17,679 bases of DNA from CALKKN01 sp041571375 (GTDB lineage: Bacteria; Pseudomonadota; Gammaproteobacteria; Xanthomonadales; SZUA-36), in the NCBI GenBank assembly GCA_041571375.1, contig JBFFUJ010000023.1, forward strand, positions 1-17,679. The letters are read 5' to 3'. Within the stretch, counting starts at the first letter, position 1. Every line of letters starts with the position of its first letter. The position numbers and the translations under genes are program-made. Shown here piece by piece: positions 1-7,216 of this stretch. The notes beneath the pieces are model-generated. The model was not told the DNA's origin. It ran no database searches and saw only the letters and a list, made by a program, of their open reading frames with translations.

Positions 1-1495
1 GGTGGCTGTGGGCGACGAGGTCCAGGTCGCGCTGGATACCGTGGAGGACGGCTTCGGCGAGAACCGATTGTCCCGCGACAATGCCAAGCGGGCCCTGTTA
101 TGGGACAAGCTCGAGGGAGCCTTCGAAGGCGACGAGACGGTCGAAGGCAAGATCAGCGGCAAGGTCAAGGGCGGCTTCACCGTCGACATCGAGGACATCC
201 GCGCGTTCCTGCCCGGCTCCCTGGTCGATGTGCGCCCGGTCCGCGACCCGGCCTACCTCGAAGGTAAGGACCTGGAATTCAAGATCATCAAGCTCGATCG
301 CAAACGCAACAACATCGTGGTGTCCCGTCGGGCAGTCGTGGAGTCCGAATTCAGTGCCGAACGCGAGGCGCTGCTGGAACGTCTCGAAGAGGGCGTGATC
401 GTAAAGGGCGTGGTCAAGAACCTGACCGATTATGGCGCCTTCCTGGATCTGGGCGGCATCGACGGGCTGCTGCACATCACCGACATGGCGTGGAAACGCG
501 TTCATCACCCGAGCGAAGTCGTGAACGTCGGCGATGAACTGGAGGTTCGCGTGCTGCGCTTCGACCGCGAGCGGAACCGGGTTTCGCTGGGTCTCAAGCA
601 GCTGGGCGACGATCCCTGGAATGACCTGTCACGTCGCTATCCGGTGGGAACCCGCCTGTTCGGCAAGGTTTCGAATATCACCGATTACGGATGTTTCGTC
701 GAGATCGAGGACGGTGTGGAAGGCCTGGTCCACGTATCCGAGATGGACTGGACCAACAAGAATGTCAACCCGGCCAAGGTGGTCCACACGGGTGACGAGG
801 TCGAAGTCATGGTGCTCGACATCGACGAGGAACGCCGTCGTATCTCGCTCGGCATGAAGCAATGCAGCACGAACCCGTGGGAATCCTTCGCTGCGACGCA
901 CAACAAGGGCGACAAGGTGACCGGTGCGATCAAATCCATCACCGACTTCGGCATCTTTATCGGTCTCGAGGGCGGCATCGACGGCCTGGTCCACCTGTCC
1001 GACATCTCCTGGCAGGACACCGGGGACGACACGGTCCGTAATTACCGCAAGGGCGAGGAGGTCGAAGCGGTCGTGCTTGCGGTCGATCCGGAACGCGAGC
1101 GGATTTCGCTGGGCATCAAGCAGCTCGACCAGGATCCATTCGCCACCTTCATGGCGGCGCACCCACGCGGTTCGCTGGTCAAGGGCACGGTCAAGGAGGT
1201 CGATGCCCGAGGCGCCGTGATCGAGTTGACCGAGGGTGTCGAGGGCTACCTGCGCGCCTCGGACATCAAGGAGGAGCGGGTCGAGGACGCAACGAGGGAA
1301 CTCAAGGTCGGTGATGAGATCGAGGCCAAGTTCGTCAGCCTGGATCGCAAGAACCGTACCCTCAGCCTGTCGATCCGGGCCAAGGACGACGCCGAGATCG
1401 CGGAAGCCCTGAAGGAATACAAACAGAGCAGTGCCAGCGGCGGCACCACGTCACTGGGCGATCTGTTGAAGGAACAGTTGGAACAGGAAACCTGA
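1..1495 (+). CDS. rpsA: 30S ribosomal protein S1, 3' part (5' truncated by window)
   Basis: Ribosomal protein S1 binds mRNA on the 30S subunit and helps load structured messages for initiation. About 497 residues are visible. The reading frame is open to the left edge, and the first visible residues match E. coli S1 from about residue 62, so roughly 60 residues are missing. The GTG at position 2 is an internal valine codon, not a start. The tail of S1 repeat 1 is followed by five more S1 (OB-fold) repeats at about residues 45-111, 131-200, 218-287, 305-375 and 392-461. Diagnostic blocks such as KNLTDYGAF, LLHITDMAWKR and KSITDFGIF are nearly identical to enterobacterial S1. The protein ends shortly after repeat 6, as usual for the family. 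The next gene is ihfB, the classic gammaproteobacterial order. Identity is essentially certain. Confidence 0.98.
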   Translation, partial: VAVGDEVQVALDTVEDGFGENRLSRDNAKRALLWDKLEGAFEGDETVEGKISGKVKGGFTVDIEDIRAFLPGSLVDVRPVRDPAYLEGKDLEFKIIKLDRKRNNIVVSRRAVVESEFSAEREALLERLEEGVIVKGVVKNLTDYGAFLDLGGIDGLLHITDMAWKRVHHPSEVVNVGDELEVRVLRFDRERNRVSLGLKQLGDDPWNDLSRRYPVGTRLFGKVSNITDYGCFVEIEDGVEGLVHVSEMDWTNKNVNPAKVVHTGDEVEVMVLDIDEERRRISLGMKQCSTNPWESFAATHNKGDKVTGAIKSITDFGIFIGLEGGIDGLVHLSDISWQDTGDDTVRNYRKGEEVEAVVLAVDPERERISLGIKQLDQDPFATFMAAHPRGSLVKGTVKEVDARGAVIELTEGVEGYLRASDIKEERVEDATRELKVGDEIEAKFVSLDRKNRTLSLSIRAKDDAEIAEALKEYKQSSASGGTTSLGDLLKEQLEQET

Positions 1496-1517
1496 GCCGT
1501 CGGATCGGCTGCGGGCG

Positions 1518-1560
1518 CGGATCAAGGGGGCCGGAAGGTCCGGCCCCCCGAAACGATCCG
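1518..1560 (+). terminator. Strong GC hairpin between rpsA and ihfB (possible terminator or attenuator)
   Basis: A perfect 10-bp inverted repeat (GGGGGCCGGA at 1526-1535, TCCGGCCCCC at 1539-1548) is closed by a 3-base loop. An outer 6-bp repeat (CGGATC at 1518-1523, GATCCG at 1555-1560) can extend the stem across small internal loops. It lies 22 bases after the rpsA stop. No T-run follows, so it is not a canonical intrinsic terminator. It could reduce read-through into ihfB or stabilise the 3' end of the rpsA message. Confidence 0.55.
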
Positions 1561-1598
1561 GAGACGGGCCGAACCCAACAGGGAAAGCGGGAATTGCT

Positions 1599-1886
1599 AT
1601 GACTAAATCTGAATTGATCGACCAATTGGCGGAGTTGCAGCGGCATCTCGCGCACCTCGATGTCGAACTGGGCGTCAAGGCCATTCTGGAGCAGATGAGC
1701 GCATCGCTGGCGGACGGTGACCGTATCGAAATTCGCGGGTTCGGCAGTTTCTCATTGCACTACCGTGCGCCGCGCATGGGCCGGAACCCGAAGACGGGTG
1801 AGTCCGTGGCCCTGCCCGGAAAGCATGTACCCCACTTCAAGCCGGGTAAGGCCCTGCGCGAGCGCGTCGACTATCCCGACAAGTGA
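1599..1886 (+). CDS. ihfB: Integration host factor subunit beta
   Basis: Beta subunit of the IHF heterodimer, a nucleoid protein that bends DNA sharply at specific sites and acts in transcription, recombination and replication. The 95-residue product matches the usual length (94 in E. coli). It carries the family start MTKSELI, the core block RIEIRGFGSFSLHYRAPR, and the DNA-binding arm GRNPKTG, whose proline intercalates into DNA in this family. The tail HFKPGKALRERV is also typical. The ATG at 1599 follows a purine-rich stretch (GGGAAAGCGGGAA) that can serve as ribosome binding site. It lies 103 bases after rpsA and 7 bases before lapA. The alpha subunit gene is not in the window. Confidence 0.97.
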   Translation: MTKSELIDQLAELQRHLAHLDVELGVKAILEQMSASLADGDRIEIRGFGSFSLHYRAPRMGRNPKTGESVALPGKHVPHFKPGKALRERVDYPDK

Positions 1887-1893
1887 GTGACCC

Positions 1894-2175
1894 GTGTACC
1901 GGGTTGCGTTCATCTTCCTCATGGCCCTGGCCGTCGCCCTGGGGCTCGTGGTCGGCACACTCAACTCCGATCCGGCCACTCTGGACCTGCTCTGGTTCCA
2001 GATTGACTGGCCGCTCGGCCTGATCGTGCTCTGCGCCGTTGCGGTCGGGCTTCTGCTCGGCCTCACCCTGTCGTGGCTGTTCGGCATATTGCCGCTGCGT
2101 TCCAGGTTGCGACGGGCCGTCCGCGGAGAACGGGGCCCGGGGTCATCGGCTGCGCTGACCAAGCCAAATGATTGA
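1894..2175 (+). CDS. lapA: LapA-family inner-membrane protein (DUF1049)
   Basis: Small inner-membrane protein of the LapA/YciS family, which works with LapB in lipopolysaccharide assembly and quality control. The 93 residues contain two membrane segments, about residues 4-23 and 40-65, joined by a short loop (GTLNSDPATLDLLWFQIDWP) typical of the family. A basic cytoplasmic tail follows. The start is a GTG just after the ihfB stop; no ATG exists near the N-terminus. The last 8 bases overlap the start of lapB, which implies translational coupling. Family assignment rests on topology, size and the ihfB-lapA-lapB order. Confidence 0.88.
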   Translation: MYRVAFIFLMALAVALGLVVGTLNSDPATLDLLWFQIDWPLGLIVLCAVAVGLLLGLTLSWLFGILPLRSRLRRAVRGERGPGSSAALTKPND

Positions 2176-3334
2176 ATACCTTCTGCTCCTGCTGCTGCCG
2201 GTCGCCGTGTATTTCGGCTGGTGGCTCGCCAGGGCCTTCGAGCGCCGCTCGGTGAAGAAGCGCAACCGGCTGTTCAGCGACCAGTATTTCCAGGGCCTCA
2301 ATTACCTGTTGAACGAGCAGCCCGACAAGGCCATACAGGTGTTTCTCGAACTGGCCGAAGTCAATCAGGATACCGTGGAGACGCACATGGCGCTGGGCAA
2401 TCTGTTCCGGCGCCGCGGCGAGGTCGATCGGGCGATCCGTTTCCATCAGAACATCATCGCCAAGCCGGGGCTCGGACCGGAGCAGCGAACGCAGGCCCTG
2501 CTGGAGTTGGGTGAGGACTACATGCGGGCGGGTCTCCTCGACCGGGCTGAAAGGCTGTTCGCGGAGCTGATCGAAACGGACGCACACACACCCTCGGCGC
2601 TCCGCAGTCTGCTCGAAATCTACCAGCAGGAGAAGGACTGGGAGAAAGCCCTGGAGCAGGCCCAGCGGCTGGAGCAGGTGAGCGGTGAACACATGGGGGC
2701 GGTCATGGCCCAGTTTTGCTGCGAACTGGCAGAGGCCGCGCTGGCAGAGGGCGATCGCGATCGGGCGCGCCGGCATTTGCGGCAGGCCCGCCGCAACGAC
2801 CCGCGTTGCGTGCGAGCCCGTCTGCTGCTGGCGGATATCGCGGCTCAGGAGGGAGAGGACTCGGCCGCGCTGGATCTTTACGAGGAAATTGCGGAGCTGG
2901 ATCCGGATTACATTCCCGAATTGCTGGAAGATTACTGCGATATGGCCAATGCGAGCGGCGCGCTCTCCCGCTCTCGGGAAAAACTGCAGGAGTGGGCCGA
3001 GCGTTACAACGGTATATCGCTGATTCTCAGGCTAACCGAATCGATTGCCGCCGAACAGGGCGACGCCGCCGCCGGCCAGTTCCTGGTGCATTCGCTGACC
3101 AGTAAGCCATCGGTCAAGGGGCTGGACCGCCTGATCGAACTCAAGGCTGCGGGCCACCTCGATGAGGAGAGCAGCGACGACATCCTCAAAGCCGTCACCA
3201 CCCGGCTGCTGTCGCGGCAGCCGCGCTATCGCTGTCACCACTGCGGCTTCAGCGGCCAGACCCACCACTGGCTATGCCCCAGTTGCAGGCAGTGGAACAC
3301 CACCAAGAGAATTCAGGGCGTCCTGGGCGAGTAG
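2168..3334 (+). CDS. lapB: LPS assembly protein LapB (TPR protein with rubredoxin-like zinc domain)
   Basis: LapB (YciM) is anchored in the inner membrane. In E. coli it promotes FtsH-dependent proteolysis of LpxC, the committed enzyme of lipid A synthesis, and so sets LPS levels. The 388-residue length matches E. coli. Residues 1-20 form the membrane anchor. Several TPR repeats cover roughly residues 35-340, with readable units such as LAEVNQDTVETHMALGNL and ALLELGEDYMRAGLLDRAE. The C-terminus is a rubredoxin-like metal site with two CxxC pairs, C356/C359 and C370/C373. The ATG at 2168 lies inside the end of lapA. All expected key features are present. Confidence 0.95.
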   Translation: MIEYLLLLLLPVAVYFGWWLARAFERRSVKKRNRLFSDQYFQGLNYLLNEQPDKAIQVFLELAEVNQDTVETHMALGNLFRRRGEVDRAIRFHQNIIAKPGLGPEQRTQALLELGEDYMRAGLLDRAERLFAELIETDAHTPSALRSLLEIYQQEKDWEKALEQAQRLEQVSGEHMGAVMAQFCCELAEAALAEGDRDRARRHLRQARRNDPRCVRARLLLADIAAQEGEDSAALDLYEEIAELDPDYIPELLEDYCDMANASGALSRSREKLQEWAERYNGISLILRLTESIAAEQGDAAAGQFLVHSLTSKPSVKGLDRLIELKAAGHLDEESSDDILKAVTTRLLSRQPRYRCHHCGFSGQTHHWLCPSCRQWNTTKRIQGVLGE

Positions 3335-3343
3335 CGACAGCGA

Positions 3344-4360
3344 ATGGGTGACCAGGCCGCAGCGGATTATCTGCCGACCATCGCGTTCACCGCGGTCCTC
3401 GCCTGGTTGCTGACCGGACTCGCAACCTGGTACGCAACGCGCCGGGGCCTGCTGGATCACCCGGGCGATCGCCACAGCCACGACCGCGCCACACCCCGGG
3501 GCGGCGGCGCCGGGCTGGTCGCCGCTCTCGTGGTCGTCACCGCCTGGCTGGGAGCGCCGACGGTGCCGCTTCCCTGGTTCACTTGCCTGGCGCCGGGTGT
3601 CGTGGCACTCGCCGTGCTGGGGTGGTGGGACGATCACCGTTCGCTCAGTGTGCGCCTGCGATTGACCGTTCAGCTTGCAGTCACCTTCTATCTGTTAGCG
3701 TGTGCATCCGGAAACGGCTGGATTGGCGGTGTCGTCGCAGCTGCGGCCGCCGGATTGTCGATCATGTGGATGACCAATCTGTACAACTTCATGGATGGCA
3801 GCAACGGCATGGCTGCGCTCCAGGGTATCTTCGCCGGCAGTCTGCTGGCCTGGCTCCACGTGATTGCTGGTGACGCAGCGGCCGCTCTCCTGTGCCTGCT
3901 GCTGGTGGCCGCCTGCGCCGGATTCCTGCCATGGAACCTGGGGCGTGCACGCGTATTCATGGGTGACGTCGGCAGCCTCGCGCTGGGCTTCGCTCTGGCG
4001 GGCCTGCTGCTGTACGGCGTCGGTTCGGGGCATTTCGGCCTGCCGGCAGGCGCGCTGGTCATGGCGCTGTTCCTGGCCGACAGTACCCTGACCCTGGTCG
4101 CCAGAGTAATCAGGGGGGAGCGGTGGTATAATGCGCACCGGCAACATCTGTACCAGCGCCTGATCGCCCGCGGCTGGTCGCACGGACGGGTCGCGATGCT
4201 CTATCAGGGTGTGAATCTGATGCTGGTGCTGCCGGGTATTGGGGTTGCAGTCTACTACCCGGCGCTGGCGTGGCCGGCAGTCCTTGCGGTCTACGGCGTT
4301 CTGGCCTTCGGCTGGTACCTGTTGACAAGAAAAACTGGAGTGCTCGCTCGAGCGGGATAA
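3344..4360 (+). CDS. Polyprenyl-phosphate sugar-1-phosphate transferase, WbpL/WecA type (glycosyltransferase family 4)
   Basis: Integral membrane enzyme of the MraY/WecA superfamily. It transfers an N-acetylated amino-sugar 1-phosphate from a UDP-sugar to undecaprenyl phosphate, starting a lipid-linked glycan. The 338-residue protein is mostly hydrophobic, with about 10 or 11 membrane segments. Signature motifs are the WWDD motif with D96/D97, the NLYNFMDGSNG block with D151, MGDVGS around D208, and the HRQHLYQR block at residues 265-272, the carbohydrate-recognition loop of WecA-type enzymes. These motifs and the following WbpM-like gene favour WbpL over MraY, which normally sits in the division cluster. 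It begins 9 bases after lapB. The exact sugar (FucNAc, QuiNAc or GlcNAc) cannot be read from sequence. Confidence 0.88.
   Translation: MGDQAAADYLPTIAFTAVLAWLLTGLATWYATRRGLLDHPGDRHSHDRATPRGGGAGLVAALVVVTAWLGAPTVPLPWFTCLAPGVVALAVLGWWDDHRSLSVRLRLTVQLAVTFYLLACASGNGWIGGVVAAAAAGLSIMWMTNLYNFMDGSNGMAALQGIFAGSLLAWLHVIAGDAAAALLCLLLVAACAGFLPWNLGRARVFMGDVGSLALGFALAGLLLYGVGSGHFGLPAGALVMALFLADSTLTLVARVIRGERWYNAHRQHLYQRLIARGWSHGRVAMLYQGVNLMLVLPGIGVAVYYPALAWPAVLAVYGVLAFGWYLLTRKTGVLARAG
4124..4132 (+). promoter_or_regulatory. Perfect extended -10 sequence inside the WbpL-like gene
   Basis: TGGTATAAT at 4124-4132 is an exact TGn extended -10 element, the only TATAAT I noticed on the plus strand. The hexamer 17 bases upstream is not a good -35, but extended -10 promoters can do without one. 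It lies 233 bases before the WbpM-like start and could drive that gene independently. The match may be chance. Confidence 0.25.
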
Positions 4361-4364
4361 GAAT

Positions 4365-6263
4365 ATGAACATTTTGCGCTTCCTGCGTCATCCGCGCGCG
4401 GCGGTCGTCGCCCACGACCTCGTCATGGTGGGTTTTGCCTGGCTCGCAGCCGGGTGGATCGTCAAGCGCAACGGCCTGACCGGCGTCGTCGACGCACTGC
4501 CCCTGTTGACCGAGCTGTTTCTGGTACTGGCCGTACAGGGACTGGTGCTGTGGTCCACCGGGCTGTACAAGGGACTCTGGCGTTTTGCCAGTTTTCCGGA
4601 CCTGTGGAATATTGCCCGGGCCGCGGCGTTTGGCACCACCCTGATCATTACCGCCCTGACGATTTTCTACGGCGCCGAGGTGCGGCAGGTGCTGGGTTCC
4701 GTCCTGCTCTACCCGGCGATCCTGTTTCTGGCCTTGGGGCTGCCGAGGATGTGCTACCGCTTCTGGAAAGACTCTCGCCTGCCCGAGACCGCGCAGGCGG
4801 AGGGACTGGAGCGGGTGCTGGTGCTGGGAGCCGGGCGTTCGGGTGCGCTGCTGGAGCGGGAGTTGCGGCATCGCAGGGCCTCGGACGTGGTGGGGTTCCT
4901 GGATGATGACGAGCGCCTTCGGGGGGCCCAGGTCCATGGCATTCCGGTGCTGGGAACGATCGACCAGTTGCCGCGCATCAGCCGCGAAGTCGGAGCCAAA
5001 CTGGCCATCATCGCCATGCCTTCGGCGACCAATCAGCAAATGAGGCGGGTTGTCGAGATTTGCGAAAAAAGCGATATCGAGTTCCGGACCCTGCCGACCC
5101 TGAACGACCTCGGTAACAAGGCGACCCGCATCGACGACCTCAAGCGCGTGGCCATCGACGACCTGCTGGGCCGTGAGCCCGTCTCCCTGGTTTGGGACTC
5201 GATTCGGGAGGGCCTGGCCGGCAAGCGCGTGATGATCACCGGGGGCGGTGGTTCGATCGGATCCGAGTTGTGCCGGCAGATTGCCAGGCTCAACCCCATT
5301 GAACTGATCGTGGTCGATAACGGCGAGTATGCCCTGTACCGGATCGACCATGAACTGCAGAGTGAATTCCAGGATCTGATTTTTTACAGCGTTCTCGGAG
5401 ACATCTGCGATCCGGCCACCGTGGAAAAAGTGGTCGGCGAGTATCGGCCCGACGTCATCTTCCACGCAGCCGCATACAAGCACCTGCCCATCCTGCAGAC
5501 CCAGATCCGGGAGGCTTTCCGGAACAACGTACTGGGCACGATGAGGCTCGCGGAGGCGGCCGAGCGTCACGACGTGGAGACTTTTGTCCTGATTTCCACC
5601 GACAAGGCGGTCAATCCGGCCAACATCATGGGCGCGACCAAGCGCGTGGCTGAAATGTACTGCCAGAACATGAACGCACGCTCGCGAACACGCTACATCA
5701 CGGTGCGGTTCGGCAACGTGCTCAATTCCAACGGCAGCGTCGTCCCGCTGTTCAAGGAGCAAATCGCCAAGGGCGGGCCGGTGACGGTCACGCACCCGGA
5801 GATTTCGCGTTACTTCATGACGATCTCCGAAGCGAGTCAGTTGATTCTGCAGTCCGCGGTGCTCGGCAGCGGTGGTGAAATCTACGTGCTCGACATGGGG
5901 GAACCCATCAAGATCACCTATCTGGCCGAGCAGTTGATCCGGCTTGCGGGCAAGGAGCCGGGGCGGGACATCCAGATCGTCTACACCGGGCTGCGGCCCG
6001 GCGAAAAGCTTTTCGAGGAGCTGTTCCACGAGCTGGAACCGTATGAGCACACCCAGCACGAGAAGATTCTCCTGGCGCACCCACGGCAGGCTGACTGCGA
6101 AAACCTCAGCGCTGATCTGCGGGCGGCCGAAACCGCGGTGACGCGCTACGACACGAAGGCATTGAAGCAGATCCTCCTGCGACTGGTTCCCGAGCTGGCG
6201 AGAACCTCGATCAGCACCAAGCCGGGCGCCGCGGAAGTCGTTTCGATCTACCGTGCCAGCTAA
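4365..6263 (+). CDS. Membrane-bound nucleotide-sugar 4,6-dehydratase, WbpM/CapD/PglF type
   Basis: The family converts UDP-GlcNAc to a UDP-4-keto-6-deoxy sugar at the inner membrane, supplying sugars such as QuiNAc and FucNAc to O-antigen or capsule. The 632-residue length suits full-length WbpM-type proteins. Four membrane segments lie at about residues 12-33, 44-63, 84-101 and 108-127. A first Rossmann domain starts at GAGRSG (155-160). The catalytic SDR domain has its NAD-binding loop TGGGGSIGS at 292-300. The usual SDR YxxxK is replaced by M422-x3-K426, with S411/T412 upstream: the altered Ser-Met-Lys triad known for WbpM. Late motifs include RFGNVLNSNGSV and GLRPGEKLFEEL. It starts 4 bases after the WbpL-like gene, its expected partner. 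A PglF or capsule role is possible instead of O-antigen. Confidence 0.92.
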   Translation: MNILRFLRHPRAAVVAHDLVMVGFAWLAAGWIVKRNGLTGVVDALPLLTELFLVLAVQGLVLWSTGLYKGLWRFASFPDLWNIARAAAFGTTLIITALTIFYGAEVRQVLGSVLLYPAILFLALGLPRMCYRFWKDSRLPETAQAEGLERVLVLGAGRSGALLERELRHRRASDVVGFLDDDERLRGAQVHGIPVLGTIDQLPRISREVGAKLAIIAMPSATNQQMRRVVEICEKSDIEFRTLPTLNDLGNKATRIDDLKRVAIDDLLGREPVSLVWDSIREGLAGKRVMITGGGGSIGSELCRQIARLNPIELIVVDNGEYALYRIDHELQSEFQDLIFYSVLGDICDPATVEKVVGEYRPDVIFHAAAYKHLPILQTQIREAFRNNVLGTMRLAEAAERHDVETFVLISTDKAVNPANIMGATKRVAEMYCQNMNARSRTRYITVRFGNVLNSNGSVVPLFKEQIAKGGPVTVTHPEISRYFMTISEASQLILQSAVLGSGGEIYVLDMGEPIKITYLAEQLIRLAGKEPGRDIQIVYTGLRPGEKLFEELFHELEPYEHTQHEKILLAHPRQADCENLSADLRAAETAVTRYDTKALKQILLRLVPELARTSISTKPGAAEVVSIYRAS

Positions 6264-6264
6264 G

Positions 6265-6283
6265 CCGCGAATCGCTGTCGCGG
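6265..6283 (+). other. Short inverted repeat in the spacer before galU
   Basis: CCGCGA (6265-6270) and TCGCGG (6278-6283) form a perfect 6-bp stem with a 7-base loop, directly after the stop of the WbpM-like gene. There is no T-run. It may modestly affect read-through into galU. Confidence 0.3.
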
Positions 6284-6311
6284 GGAGACCTGTGCGGCTC
6301 AACGAACCGTC

Positions 6312-7208
6312 ATGAACCAGCCGAGCCGCATTCGCAAGGCGGTGTTTCCGGTGGCCGGGCTGGGCACGCGTTTTCTGCCCGCGACCAAGTCCATTCCAAA
6401 GGAAATGCTGCCGATCGTCGACAAGCCGCTGATCCAGTATGCGGTCGAGGAGGCGCTCGAAGCCGGGGTGGAAACGCTGATCTTCATCACCAGCCGCAAG
6501 AAACACGCCATCTCCGACCACTTCGATGGTGAGTACGAGCTGGAGACCAAGCTGGCGGCGGACGGCAAGTTCGAATTGCTCGAGCGAATCCGGAGTATCG
6601 TGCCGGACCACATCAGCCGCGTGCACGTGACGCAGACCGAGGCGCTCGGCCTTGGGCACGCGATACTGTGCGCCGAGTCAGTGGTGGGCGAGGAGCCGTT
6701 TGCCATTCTGCTCGCCGATGACATGATTCGCAATGAAGGCAAGGGCGCCTTGTCGCAGATGGTCGACGTGTTCCAGCAGACCGGTGCCAGCGTCATTGGG
6801 GTCGAGGAAGTTCCGCAGGCCCGGACCAGCAGCTATGGCATCGTTGGAGTGCGTGAGAACGAGGAGGGCTTAATGGCGATCGAGCGGATCGTCGAGAAGC
6901 CGCGACCGGAGGAGGCGCCCTCGCGCCTGGGCGTCATCGGCCGCTACATCCTGGATTCCTCGATATTCGGCTGCCTGCGCAAGGTCCAGGCGGGCGCTGG
7001 CGGCGAGATTCAACTCACAGACGGGATTGCCCGGTTGCTGTCGACGCACCCGGTGCTCGCCCTGCCGCTGGTCGGTGACCGCTTCGATTGTGGCAGCCGC
7101 GAGGGGTTCATCAGGGCGACCCTCGAATACGCGATGGACCACGAAGACCTCCGCGAGGAAGTGCTGCACCTGATGCAGTCCGCATTGGCCAGGGAAGGGC
7201 GGACCTGA
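6312..7208 (+). CDS. galU: UTP-glucose-1-phosphate uridylyltransferase
   Basis: Makes UDP-glucose from UTP and glucose-1-phosphate in the cytoplasm, feeding LPS core, exopolysaccharide, trehalose or glucan synthesis. The 298-residue length is typical. The N-terminal nucleotide-binding signature AGLGTRFLPATKSIPKEMLP spans residues 15-34. LADD with the metal-associated aspartates is at 134-137, the catalytic-region VEKP has K196, and GDRFDCG is at 255-261. All expected GalU motifs are intact. The ATG at 6312 gives the standard GalU N-terminus. It lies 48 bases after the WbpM-like gene and 8 bases before an esterase gene, so it is probably transcribed with both. Here it plausibly supplies UDP-sugars to the neighbouring polysaccharide genes. 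Confidence 0.96.
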   Translation: MNQPSRIRKAVFPVAGLGTRFLPATKSIPKEMLPIVDKPLIQYAVEEALEAGVETLIFITSRKKHAISDHFDGEYELETKLAADGKFELLERIRSIVPDHISRVHVTQTEALGLGHAILCAESVVGEEPFAILLADDMIRNEGKGALSQMVDVFQQTGASVIGVEEVPQARTSSYGIVGVRENEEGLMAIERIVEKPRPEEAPSRLGVIGRYILDSSIFGCLRKVQAGAGGEIQLTDGIARLLSTHPVLALPLVGDRFDCGSREGFIRATLEYAMDHEDLREEVLHLMQSALAREGRT

Positions 7209-7216
7209 CACCGCGG

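Noticed and set aside
4322..4354. Perfect -35 consensus TTGACA (4322-4327) followed by the palindrome CGCTCGAGCG (4345-4354) before the WbpM-like gene
   Set aside because: No -10 sequence is found at 16-19 bases, where the palindrome itself sits. Treated as chance at the 3' end of the WbpL-like gene.
4110..6659. 849-codon open frame on the minus strand
   Set aside because: It lies antisense to the WbpL-like, WbpM-like and galU genes, all with clear family motifs. Its translation is rich in Arg, Gln, His and Gly with no recognisable domain, the usual shadow of high-GC codon use.
7088..7216. N-terminal extension of the esterase frame by 43 codons
   Set aside because: The extension lies almost entirely inside galU in another frame and does not resemble an esterase N-terminus. 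The ATG at 7217 is the sensible start.
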